The translations under genes were made by a program, and so were the position numbers. Below the pieces are notes generated by a model. It made no database searches. It saw only the letters and a list, made by a program, of their open reading frames with translations, and was not told where the DNA came from. DNA of 64,000 nt from Lachnospiraceae bacterium (GTDB lineage: Bacteria; Bacillota; Clostridia; Lachnospirales; Lachnospiraceae): NCBI GenBank assembly GCA_017437065.1, contig JAFSBX010000076.1, positions 24,466 through 88,465 on the forward strand, given 5' to 3'. Positions 17,942-26,339 of the stretch are shown in pieces (positions within the stretch are counted from its first letter, which is position 1; each line of letters starts with the position of its first letter).

Positions 17942-17988
17942 AAATTTAATTCAATTTGATTTTAATAAAAACAAATTGAATTAAATTT
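17942..17988. promoter_or_regulatory. Perfect 17-bp inverted repeat upstream of the DUF234 ATPase
   Basis: AAATTTAATTCAATTTG at 17942-17958 is mirrored exactly at 17972-17988 with a 13-nt spacer, 21 bp before the start codon. A TTGACA at 17913-17918 marks a probable promoter just upstream. It may be an operator or an mRNA hairpin; the sequence is almost all A/T, so some of the symmetry could be chance, but 17 of 17 matched positions is unlikely. Confidence 0.6.
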
Positions 17989-18009
17989 ATTTGAATAAAA
18001 GGAAACATT

Positions 18010-19438
18010 ATGGAAAAATTTGTCGGTCGGGTAGAAGAACTTAAAAAAAAATATGTTATATAACACTTCAGGATTTAATATGGCGGTTATTTATGGAAGA
18101 AGGCGAATTGGAAAATCCACATTGATTGCAGAGTTTATCAAGGATAAAAAAGCGATATATTACATGGCAACAAAAGTTGGAATAGAAAGAAATGTTGAGC
18201 TTTTGGAAAAGGAAGTATTAAAGGTTTTGGCCCCAACGCTTAAGAATGTCACATTCAAAACAATAGAAGATTTGTTATCATTTATTGGAGATAATGCATC
18301 AGAGGAGAAAATGATATTTATCATTGATGAATTACCATATTGGGCAGAAAAAGATGAAGGAATTCTATCAATTTTTCAAAAGTTTGCAGATAATGAGTGG
18401 GCAGACAAAAATATTTTATTTATCTTATGTGGTTCAGCCTTAAGTTTTATGGAGGATAAAGTATTAAGTGAAAAGAGTCCGTTATTTGGTAGGAGAACTG
18501 CCCAGATAAAACTGGAAGCTTTTAATTATTTGGAAGCGGCAGAGTTTGTGCAAAACTATTCAAACAAAGATAAGGCGATTTGTTACGGAATTACCGGAGG
18601 GGTAGCAAAGTATTTGTCTTTAATTGATTGTACAAAAAGCATTGATGAAAATATTATGGAACAGTTTTTTGAAAAAACAGGTTATTTATATGATGAAACA
18701 AGAAACCTGCTGATTCAGGAGTTTAGTGACATTTCCCTTGTCAATAACATTATTGAGCAGATAGCAGCGGGGGAGAATACGCTGAATATAATTGCAAATA
18801 AAGTGCATGAAAGGGAAACAACGGTATTATACTCATTAAATAAATTGATTTCCGTTGGCCTGCTAGAAAAAAGAGTCTGTATTACTGAAGAAAAAAACAA
18901 AAAGAAGACGCAGTATATATTAAAAGATCAAATGTTTAAGTTCTGGTATTCCTATGTTCCATCTGCATCAAGCTCTATAGAGATGGGAAAGGGAAAAGCG
19001 TACTATGATAAGATTGTCAAGCCTGATATACATACATTTATGGGAAAAGTATTTGAAGAAATGTGCAAATTTTTTACTTTGAGTGAGGGACTTGAAGGGA
19101 ATTTGAATTGTTTTGTTACAGAAACCGGAACATGGTGGGGAACTGAGACGATAGAAGATGAAAATGGAAAGCGCCGCATACAGTCAGCGGATGTGGATGT
19201 AGTCGGTTTGTCCCCTTCAGACAAAGGAATGGTTGTTGGTGAATGCAAGTTCAGAAACGAAAAAATAGATAAGTCGATATATGAAACATTAATTCGGCGT
19301 AGCAAGGCGATTCCATCTAAATATCCGATTGTCCAATATCTATTATTTTCAATGGGGGGATTCACAGAATGGTTTGAGGATAATATAGATAAGAAAATAG
19401 TTGCATTATATACACTGGATGATCTTTATGAAATCTAA
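18010..19438 (+). pseudogene. AAA ATPase with DUF234 domain, frameshifted at an A9 tract
   Basis: ATG at 18010 (AAGGA ribosome site) encodes MEKFVGRVEELKKK, the normal N-terminus of this family, then hits a stop at 18061. The remaining 461 residues are open from an ATG at 18053 in the next frame and continue with YGRRRIGKSTLIAEF (P-loop), FIIDELPYW (Walker B), a winged-helix part (IIANKVHERETTVLYSLNKL) and a C-terminal DUF234 nuclease-like part with DVDVVG and VVGECKFR, a PD-(D/E)xK-type signature. The break is in nine A residues at 18043-18051; removing one A restores a continuous frame. Possibilities are slippage-based expression, a real mutation, or a sequencing error. The family is often mobile and of unclear function. 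Confidence 0.8.
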
Positions 19439-19489
19439 TTTTTCCCGAAGACGGATTTTGCATGGTTTTTTAATTGAACAAAAAATTTA

Positions 19490-19518
19490 TTGACAAGAAA
19501 AAATAAGGGTGTTAGTAT
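19490..19518 (+). promoter_or_regulatory. Predicted promoter of the leader-peptide transcript
   Basis: TTGACA at 19490-19495 and TAGTAT at 19513-19518, spaced by 17 bp, just upstream of a short ORF and an attenuator-like terminator. Confidence 0.6.
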
Positions 19519-19546
19519 TAGAAAAAAATTAAGGAGAGCATACAAA

Positions 19547-19609
19547 ATGAATCAGAATTTACATTCAAGACGTTATATGTACATGTATCATAGACGTATT
19601 TGCTTATAG
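19547..19609 (+). CDS. 20-residue leader peptide
   Basis: AAGGAG 10 nt upstream of an ATG opens a 20-codon ORF with an Arg/Tyr/Met/His-rich core (RRYMYMYHRR), ending in ICL and TAG. It is followed by an 8-bp stem (ATGCACAG/CTGTGCAT near 19622-19666) and then by a terminator at 19730-19765, the arrangement of a translation-coupled attenuator. The regulated gene would be the phosphodiesterase-like gene at 19850, unless a former target was lost. No match to a known leader is claimed. Confidence 0.55.
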   Translation: MNQNLHSRRYMYMYHRRICL

Positions 19610-19729
19610 TTGGGCACATTAGATGCACAGTTGTAAGCGATAGGTCTTATATGTCTGTGCATAAATGAGAATGTAGATTGGCAATTAATATATATTTTTG
19701 TTGTATATATTTTCATTTTGTATTTATTT

Positions 19730-19765
19730 ATCGCACTAGGCATATAGACGCTTAGTGCGATTTTT
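19730..19765 (+). terminator. Attenuator-like terminator in a 410-nt leader
   Basis: ATCGCACTA pairs with TAGTGCGAT followed by TTTT. No full-length gene lies between the promoter at 19490 and this site, only the 20-codon ORF, so it most likely attenuates transcription into the downstream gene. Confidence 0.75.
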
Positions 19766-19849
19766 GCGTAATAGGAAAGCACTCGAATGTAGTGAGATAT
19801 CAAGAAGTGACGCTGTCAGGCGACATGTTAGTATGCGGAAGGAGGCAGT

Positions 19850-20953
19850 ATGAAACAGAAGTTACCGAATTATTCAAATTGTATCACTAATTTAGCTAAT
19901 TCTATTTTGGAACAATTTGGAGTCAAAGAAGAAGGACGTCAGAAGTTAGAAATTTTGGATCAGTACATGGCAAAGGGATATGAGAATATCGTAGTAATTT
20001 TGCTGGATGGAATGGGAAAATGTATTCTGGAGAAAAATCTGGCGAAGGATGGATTTTTTAATACACATTTAAAAAGTATATATAGCTCTGTTTTTCCACC
20101 GACTACGGTAGCTGCGACTACATCTGTCGTAAGTGGTTTAAATCCATGTGAGCATGGCTGGTTAGGGTGGGATTGTTATTATCCGCAGATTGATAAAAAT
20201 GTTACGGTTTTTTTGAACACAGAGACGGGAACAAATCATCAGGCGGCAGATTATAATGTTGCATGGAAATATTGCGGATACGAGAACTTCGTTTCAAAAA
20301 TCAGAAAAAAGGGTGGAAATGCATATGAGGTTACACCGTTTGTAGAGCCGTTTCCGGATAATTTTGATAAAATTTGTGAACAGATTAAGAGCTTGTGCAA
20401 GAAACCCGGAAAGAAGTGTATATACAGTTATTGGAATGAACCGGATCAGATTATGCATGAAAAAGGCTGCTACGGAGCCGAAGCAAAGCAGACAGTAAGA
20501 ACTTTGGAAAAGCAGGTGCAGCAATTGTGTGACGAATTAGAAAATACATTGGTTATTGTGACTGCTGACCACGGACATATGGATTCTAAGGGGGTGGCCA
20601 TTACAGACTATCCAAGTATTACAGAGTGTTTGGTGCGTATGCCATCGATTGAGCCAAGAGCTTTGAATCTGTTTATTAAGGAAGAGAAAAAAGAACAGTT
20701 CGAGCAGGAATTCCAAAAGGCATTCGGTGATAAATTCCTACTTTGGACAAAGGAACAAACCCTGCAAAGCAAAATATTTGGAACCGGAACAGTTCATCCC
20801 AATTTTGAAAAAATGTTGGGCGACTATCTGGCAATTGCCATAGATGATTTGTCCATTTACAGCACAAAAGAAGAGGCAGATTTTTTTGTCGGAGTTCACG
20901 CAGGTCTGACGGAGGACGAGATGATGATTCCTTTGATTATTGTTGAAATTTAA
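19850..20953 (+). CDS. Alkaline phosphatase superfamily phosphodiesterase/nucleotide pyrophosphatase-like protein
   Basis: 367 residues with GGAGG before the ATG. The superfamily metal sites are visible: VVILLDGMG (first Asp), nucleophile Thr in FPPTTVAATTSV, the later TADHGHMD (Asp-His-x-His) and a final His in FVGVHAGLTEDEM. This layout is that of type I phosphodiesterase/nucleotide pyrophosphatase enzymes with two metal ions. No signal peptide is present, so it acts in the cytoplasm. Substrate unknown. It is followed after 11 bp by an NTF2-like gene and preceded by a leader-peptide attenuator. Confidence 0.83.
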   Translation: MKQKLPNYSNCITNLANSILEQFGVKEEGRQKLEILDQYMAKGYENIVVILLDGMGKCILEKNLAKDGFFNTHLKSIYSSVFPPTTVAATTSVVSGLNPCEHGWLGWDCYYPQIDKNVTVFLNTETGTNHQAADYNVAWKYCGYENFVSKIRKKGGNAYEVTPFVEPFPDNFDKICEQIKSLCKKPGKKCIYSYWNEPDQIMHEKGCYGAEAKQTVRTLEKQVQQLCDELENTLVIVTADHGHMDSKGVAITDYPSITECLVRMPSIEPRALNLFIKEEKKEQFEQEFQKAFGDKFLLWTKEQTLQSKIFGTGTVHPNFEKMLGDYLAIAIDDLSIYSTKEEADFFVGVHAGLTEDEMMIPLIIVEI

Positions 20954-20964
20954 GGAGGGAATTT

Positions 20965-21378
20965 ATGCGTGATTATATTAAAGTATTTAAGGAAAAACAG
21001 ACAAATGATGAAGAAAAGTATATAGAAGAGGCATTTGAGTGTTTGGACAAGTTTGGTGCAGCTTTTGAAAATGAAGATACGGAAGGAATGGATAATTGTT
21101 GTCATTTTCCGCATTATTTGCTATCCGGAAATGAAGTAATATGTTGGCAAAATAAGGGGCAGATAACAAAAGATTTTTTTGAAAGTTTAAAAGAAAAGGG
21201 ATTTAAAAGAACCGTCGTAACTAAGCGGGAACCTATTTTGGTTTGTGAAAATAAAGTACATTTTTATTATAGTTATTATAGAGAAGATGTATATGGAAAT
21301 GTAATGAGCAGGCATGATAATATATGGATCTTGACATTTAAAGATGGGAAATGGGGGATTCAGGTGAGGTCTTATTGA
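20965..21378 (+). CDS. NTF2/SnoaL-like domain protein
   Basis: 137 residues. Pattern of an N-terminal helix pair (YIEEAFECLDKFGAAFENED), a buried strand with FPHYLLSGNEVICW, and C-terminal antiparallel strands ending NIWILTFKDGKWGIQVRSY fits the NTF2-like alpha+beta cone fold, which hosts small-molecule binding or enzymatic roles. It is 11 bp downstream of the phosphodiesterase-like gene (AAGGAGGG ribosome site), so both are co-transcribed. Function not identifiable. Confidence 0.65.
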   Translation: MRDYIKVFKEKQTNDEEKYIEEAFECLDKFGAAFENEDTEGMDNCCHFPHYLLSGNEVICWQNKGQITKDFFESLKEKGFKRTVVTKREPILVCENKVHFYYSYYREDVYGNVMSRHDNIWILTFKDGKWGIQVRSY

Positions 21379-21448
21379 TTTTAGAAATCTCGAATTTATT
21401 GTACACAAGGTAACGTAATCTTCACCGAATTCAAAAAGTAGGATTTTA

Positions 21449-22084
21449 GTCGGGTGAGTATTATGAAAAATTTCGCCTAGAAAGAGAAAAAAGAGGAAAC
21501 ATTCGGGATGAGCACCGTGGAAAATCCTGACTAAAAAGAGAAAAAGAAGAAACAGTCGGGATGAGTACCGTGGAAAATCCCGACTAAAAAGAGAAAAAGA
21601 GGAAACAGTCGGGATGAGTACCGTGGAAAATCCCGACCCAAAAGAGAAAAAGAGGAAATAGTCGGGATGAGTACCGTGGAAAATCCCGACTAAAAGAAGA
21701 AAAAGAGGAAACAGTCGGGATGAGTACCGTGGAAAATCCCGACCCAAAAGAGAAAAAGCAAAAACAGTCGGGATGAGTACCGTGGAAAATCCCGACTAAA
21801 AAGAGAAAAAGCAAAAACAGTCGGGATGAGTACCGTAGAAAATCCCGACTAAAAGAAGAAAAAGAGGAAACAGTCGGGATGAGCACCGTGGAAAATCCCG
21901 ACTAAAAGAAGAAAAAGAGGAAACAGTCGGGATGGGTACTGTAGAAAATCCCGACCTAAAAGAAAAAAAGAGGAAATAGTCGGGATGAGTATCAGTAAAA
22001 TCCCCTACTAAAAAGAAAAATAATATAAATAGTCGGTGAAGTAACAGGAAAATCTTTAAATGAGAAAAGACAATGGTATTGTCG
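21449..22084. repeat. Twelve tandem 53-bp units, each containing a hairpin
   Basis: Units begin at 21449, 21502, 21555, 21608, 21661, 21714, 21767, 21820, 21873, 21926, 21979 and 22032, an exact 53-bp step throughout. Each central unit has GTCGGGAT, a 14-nt loop containing GAGTACCGTGG, and ATCCCGAC, then about 23 bp of purine-rich A/G sequence. Units 1, 2, 11 and 12 are diverged, the inner eight nearly identical. The period is not a multiple of three, and both strands lack a convincing gene, so this is a non-coding array inside the 800-bp gap between the NTF2-like gene and the MerR gene. Confidence 0.95.
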
Positions 22085-22132
22085 CATAATTAATAAAACG
22101 AAAATAGTGAAACAGAAATAGAAAATTAGGTA

Positions 22133-22163
22133 TTGACTCTCTCGTAACGTAACCCCATAAAGT
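22133..22163 (+). promoter_or_regulatory. MerR-type promoter with 19-bp spacer
   Basis: TTGACT at 22133-22138 and TAAAGT at 22158-22163 are separated by 19 bp, the over-long spacing typical of MerR-activated promoters, with CTCTCGTAACGTAACCCC between them. Autoregulation by the downstream MerR protein is likely. Confidence 0.6.
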
Positions 22164-22186
22164 AATATGTGAAGGAGGCATATACT

Positions 22187-23008
22187 ATGAAGACGGTAAA
22201 AGAAATATCAGAATTAACAGGAATCAGTATCCGGGCTTTAAGATATTATGATGAGATTAGGTTGCTTATTCCTACAGAGAGAAGCGAAGCAGGATACAGA
22301 CTATATGACGATAAGGCTTTGGAAAAATTAAGAGCGATACTTTTTTTGAAAGAATTGGATATACCACTTGATACAATCAAACATGTTGTAAATACAGAAA
22401 ACAGCGATTATGCTGCTGTGTTGAAAGACTATCGAAAGACACTTGTGCAAAAAATCGGCAGATTACAAGGATTATTGAGAGTTGTTGATGATATGGATTT
22501 AGAAACTGCAGAAATCAGCTTTGAAGCGTTTAATATTAGAGATGCAGAAAGCGTGGCAGAAACGCTTGTGAATAGTGCGGAAATTTCTAAATTCGACAGA
22601 GAAGAGGCGATTTCGGAAATGCAAGAGCTTGTAAGGCATAACATGGTAGATGGAAAAGTTGGTGTTGAGCTTCTGCAAATCTATGGTAGCAAAGAAAATT
22701 ATTTGTCTGCCGTAGAAGAAAGCGCATTGCATCCGGAAGTCAATACTGCGTTACAAGAGGAATTAAAAGATATATATTTTGCATTTAGGGATTCCGCAGG
22801 AGAATTAATGAAAACGCAGGAACTTGTAAAGAGGTTGGAGGACAATACAAAGAAGATGTACCGGACAGCAAATGCCAGATATATTTTACTAAAGGTTGCA
22901 GAGGACTATTTAGCAAAAGGAAATACAGTACAAGTACTTGATAATGTGTATGGCAAAGGGGTGACAGATACCATAGGGAAAGCTATATATGCATATTATG
23001 GTGTGTAA
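22187..23008 (+). CDS. MerR family transcriptional regulator
   Basis: 273 residues; start at 22187 set by GGAGG 8 nt upstream. N-terminal MerR winged helix (TVKEISELTGISIRALRYYD, then EAGYRLYDDKALEKL) and a coiled-coil dimer helix near residues 75-105 are clear. The 160-residue C-terminal part is helical and acidic, longer than metal-type MerR proteins and similar in size to TipA-like drug-sensing domains, though I see no firm motif for that. It lies after the 53-bp repeat array and before an AraC-clpP pair. Confidence 0.88.
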   Translation: MKTVKEISELTGISIRALRYYDEIRLLIPTERSEAGYRLYDDKALEKLRAILFLKELDIPLDTIKHVVNTENSDYAAVLKDYRKTLVQKIGRLQGLLRVVDDMDLETAEISFEAFNIRDAESVAETLVNSAEISKFDREEAISEMQELVRHNMVDGKVGVELLQIYGSKENYLSAVEESALHPEVNTALQEELKDIYFAFRDSAGELMKTQELVKRLEDNTKKMYRTANARYILLKVAEDYLAKGNTVQVLDNVYGKGVTDTIGKAIYAYYGV

Positions 23009-23197
23009 AAATAAAAAAATCTCGCGCTTTGCCGGATAGTCAATGGTTAGTAGCAATTTGAAGATTCAGATAAAAAGACCATTTCACCATATAAGGATGA
23101 AATTGATAAATTATTACGAGTATAGCTTTGGGCAATTTCTATTAAGACAAAATAAAAGGAAGATGTTATACTCTACAAAAGAAAGGAGAGTCTTTAC

Positions 23198-23614
23198 ATG
23201 AGTGAAAATACCATTGTAAAAAAAATAGTGGAGTATATAGAAAATCATTTGAATGAAGATTTATCGTTGGATAAAATTGCGAAGGCATTAAATTACTCGA
23301 AATACTATATTGCAAGAGTTTTTACAGAAGAAACAGAATGTACAATTTATAAATATATACAAGGGCGAAGACTGACATTAGCGGCGCAGGAACTTGTTGA
23401 AACTAAGAAGCCTATTATTGAAATAGCTTATGAAGCACATTACAATTCACAGCAGGCTTTTACGTTAGCGTTTCATCAATTATACTTATGTACCCCGCAA
23501 ACATACAGAAAAAATGCTGTATTCTACCCTAAACAGACTAGAATCAGTATGAATAATTCTGTATGCCATTTTTCGTATACAAATTATGTATGGGGAGGTA
23601 GAATAGCGGCATGA
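23198..23614 (+). CDS. Short AraC family regulator (DNA-binding domain only)
   Basis: 138 residues. Residues about 5-105 form a full two-HTH AraC domain ([20 protein letters not shown], then [20 protein letters not shown] and PQTYRK). Relatives usually carry a GyrI-like ligand domain after this, giving about 280 residues; here it is absent and replaced by a 30-residue tail. The stop overlaps the start of the clpP gene as ATGA, indicating translational coupling, so this protein could be a MarA/SoxS-like regulator co-made with the protease subunit. Confidence 0.85.
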   Translation: MSENTIVKKIVEYIENHLNEDLSLDKIAKALNYSKYYIARVFTEETECTIYKYIQGRRLTLAAQELVETKKPIIEIAYEAHYNSQQAFTLAFHQLYLCTPQTYRKNAVFYPKQTRISMNNSVCHFSYTNYVWGGRIAA

Positions 23615-24213
23615 GTACAATTCCGTATGTCATTGAACAAACAAGTCATGGAGAAAGAAGCTATGACATTTTTTCAAGATTACTATCAGATAGGATAGTT
23701 TTTTTAGGTGAAGAAGTAAGTGACACATCTGCCAGTTTAATTATTGCACAAATGCTATTTTTAGAAGCACAAGACCCGGAAAAAGATATTCAATTGTATA
23801 TCAATAGCCCCGGTGGTTCTGTTACGGCAGGTTTCGCAATTTATGATACGATGCAATATATCAAATGTGATGTATCAACAATCTGTATAGGGCTTGCCGC
23901 CAGTTTTGGTGCATTTTTATTGGCAGGTGGAGCGAAGGGGAAACGTATTGCTCTTCCAAATGCAGAAATTATGATACATCAACCGGCAATTCATGGAAAT
24001 GGCGTTCAAGGACAGGCAACAGACATAAAAATTGTATCTGATCATATGCAAAAAAGCAAACAACGCTTAAATCGTATTTTGGCTGAAAATACAGGAAAAA
24101 CTATCGAAGAAATAATAAGAGATACAGAGCGTGATAACTATATGTCTGCACGGGAAGCTTTAAATTATGGTTTGATTGATAAAATTATCGATAAAAGAAT
24201 GAAGGCACAATAG
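23611..24213 (+). CDS. clpP: ClpP-like protease subunit (second clpP)
   Basis: 200 residues. The catalytic triad is intact: Ser98 in GLAASFGAF, His123 in MIHQPA, Asp171 in [30 protein letters not shown] is the strand forming the substrate groove. ClpP tetradecamers degrade proteins delivered by ClpX/ClpA/ClpC ATPases; no ATPase gene or tig neighbours it, which suggests this is an extra paralogue rather than the housekeeping copy. It overlaps the AraC gene by 4 nt. Confidence 0.92.
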   Translation: MSTIPYVIEQTSHGERSYDIFSRLLSDRIVFLGEEVSDTSASLIIAQMLFLEAQDPEKDIQLYINSPGGSVTAGFAIYDTMQYIKCDVSTICIGLAASFGAFLLAGGAKGKRIALPNAEIMIHQPAIHGNGVQGQATDIKIVSDHMQKSKQRLNRILAENTGKTIEEIIRDTERDNYMSAREALNYGLIDKIIDKRMKAQ

Positions 24214-24244
24214 TTAGGCGCAGTAAGAAATTGTGCTCACTAAT

Positions 24245-24277
24245 CAAAAAAAGATGCCGCCCTTTCAAGCGGCATCT
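24245..24277 (-). terminator. Terminator of typA
   Basis: AGATGCCGC and GCGGCATCT form a 9-bp GC-rich stem; on the minus strand it is followed by seven T residues, as expected for the typA transcript. Confidence 0.85.
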
Positions 24278-24290
24278 AAATTATTCGATT

Positions 24291-26117
24291 TTATTTCATA
24301 TTCGCACGTTTTCTCATCGTAGGATCCAAAATCTTTTTACGAATTCTAAGCGCCTCCGGCGTAATCTCCAAAAGCTCATCCGTATCAATAAACTCCAAAG
24401 CCTGCTCTAAACTAAGAACCTTAGGCGGTGTCAGGCGGAGTGCTTCATCGGCACTGGAAGAACGGGTATTGGTAAGCTGTTTTTTCTTACATACATTCAA
24501 CTCAATATCTTCGCCACGACCATTCTGACCAACAACCATACCGGAATATACCTTTGTACCCGGTCCGATAAAGAGCGTACCACGTTCCTGCGCATTGTAA
24601 AGTCCATAAGTGATTGCTTCCCCTGCTTCAAAAGCAATCAGAGACCCCTGTTTACGATACTGAATATCTCCCTTATAAGGACCATAACCATCAAAAATTG
24701 TATTAATAATACCATTTCCCTTAGTATCGGTCATAAACTCGCCACGATAACCGATTAATCCTCTGGATGGAATAGAAAACTCCAGTCTTGTGTAACCGCC
24801 GGAAGCAGCACCCATATTGCGAAGTTCCCCTTTTCTCTGGCTTAATTTTTCAATAACGCTGCCTGAAAATTCTTCCGGTACATCAATATAAGCAAGCTCC
24901 ATCGGTTCAGTCTTCTGACCATTTTCGTCAGTATGGTATAAAACTTCCGCTTTACTAACTGCAAACTCATAGCCTTCACGACGCATATTTTCAATTAATA
25001 CGGATAAATGTAACTCACCACGACCGGAAACTTTGTAGCTTTCCGTAGTATCTGTTTCTTCCACGCGTAAAGAAACATCCGTATTTAATTCACGGAACAG
25101 TCTGTCACGCAAATGACGGCTTGTTACATATTTTCCTTCCTGACCTGCGAGAGGAGAGTCATTTACAAGAAAATGCATGGCAATCGTAGGCTCTGAAATT
25201 TTCTGGAAAGGAATCGGTTCAGGATTTTCCACGGAGCAGAGTGTATCACCGATATGAATGTCGGAAATACCTGAAATTGCAACGATGGAACCGATGCCGG
25301 CTTCTTTTACTTCGACTTTGTTTAAGCCGTCAAATTCATATAATTTGGAAATTTTCACTTTCTTTTGTTTGTCAGGCTCGTGGTGGTTTACAATCATTAC
25401 TTCCTGATTTACTTTTACGGAACCGTTGTCTACTTTTCCGACACCGATACGACCCACATATTCATTGTAGTCAATCGTACTGATTAATACCTGAGTACCG
25501 GCTTCCGGGTCACCAGCAGGTGCAGGAATATAATTTACAATAGTTTCGAATAAAGGCTCCATGTTTGTACCCTGTACATCCGGATCAAGAGAAGCAATAC
25601 CTGCCTTTGCAGAAGCATAAACAAAAGGACAGTCTAACTGTTCTTCGCTTGCGTCTAAGTCCAGGAAAAGTTCTAAAACTTCATCAATAACCTCTGTAGG
25701 ACGGGCTTCCGGTCTGTCAATTTTGTTAATGCAGACAATAACAGGGAGTTTTAATTCTAATGCTTTTCTAAGAACGAATTTGGTCTGTGGCATAGCTCCT
25801 TCAAACGCATCTACTACCAGAATAACACCGTTTACCATCTTTAATACACGTTCCACTTCACCACCAAAATCAGCATGGCCCGGAGTGTCGATAATGTTAA
25901 TTTTTGTATCTTTATACATAACTGCAGTATTCTTTGAAAGGATAGTGATACCACGTTCTCTTTCGATATCATTGGAATCCATGACACGCTCAGCTACTTC
26001 CTGATGTTCTCTGAAAACACCGCTTTGTTTTAATAACTCATCAACCAAAGTTGTTTTACCATGGTCAACGTGGGCGATGATAGCTATGTTTCTTACGTCT
26101 TCTCTTGACTGTTTCAT
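24291..26117 (-). CDS. typA: Ribosome-associated GTPase TypA/BipA
   Basis: 608 residues from MKQSREDVRNIAIIAHVDHG (start at 26117). G1 HVDHGKTT, G2 region ERERGITI, G3 DTPGHADFGGE and G4 NKIDRPEARP are present, followed by EF-G-like domains III and V and the TypA-specific C-terminal domain (FIGPGTKVYSGMVVGQNGRG). It binds the ribosome and supports growth under cold or other stress and late 50S assembly. Divergent from the SSB-like gene. Its ribosome site is weak: GAGAGAGG 13 nt upstream. Confidence 0.97.
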   Translation of the reverse strand: MKQSREDVRNIAIIAHVDHGKTTLVDELLKQSGVFREHQEVAERVMDSNDIERERGITILSKNTAVMYKDTKINIIDTPGHADFGGEVERVLKMVNGVILVVDAFEGAMPQTKFVLRKALELKLPVIVCINKIDRPEARPTEVIDEVLELFLDLDASEEQLDCPFVYASAKAGIASLDPDVQGTNMEPLFETIVNYIPAPAGDPEAGTQVLISTIDYNEYVGRIGVGKVDNGSVKVNQEVMIVNHHEPDKQKKVKISKLYEFDGLNKVEVKEAGIGSIVAISGISDIHIGDTLCSVENPEPIPFQKISEPTIAMHFLVNDSPLAGQEGKYVTSRHLRDRLFRELNTDVSLRVEETDTTESYKVSGRGELHLSVLIENMRREGYEFAVSKAEVLYHTDENGQKTEPMELAYIDVPEEFSGSVIEKLSQRKGELRNMGAASGGYTRLEFSIPSRGLIGYRGEFMTDTKGNGIINTIFDGYGPYKGDIQYRKQGSLIAFEAGEAITYGLYNAQERGTLFIGPGTKVYSGMVVGQNGRGEDIELNVCKKKQLTNTRSSSADEALRLTPPKVLSLEQALEFIDTDELLEITPEALRIRKKILDPTMRKRANMK

Positions 26118-26339
26118 AAAATTGTTGTACCTCTCTCTCAACTAAAAAGCTTTCAATAAAAAATATCTAAAAAATGTCTTTTTTTTCAAACTTAAATAGT
26201 ATATCATTATACGTTAGAAGTTTCAATTCAAAAAAATAACAGATTACGCGATGTTTTAATGTTCTAAATCGGTAAAAATGTGGTATAAATATTAATACAT
26301 CACAGGAAAAATTCTTAAGGTGTAAGAAGGGAGAACAGG

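Noticed and set aside
19439-19765. T-box leader
   Set aside because: The T-box sequence and specifier-loop context are missing; a short ORF with its own ribosome site explains the leader better.
21187-21886. Minus-strand repeat proteins across the 53-bp array
   Set aside because: Long open frames arise because the repeat lacks stops; the 53-bp period shifts frame each unit, and no ribosome site or start fits.
21449-22084. CRISPR array
   Set aside because: The 30-nt hairpin plus 23-nt linker looks array-like, but the linkers are nearly identical to each other rather than unique spacers, and no cas genes are present.
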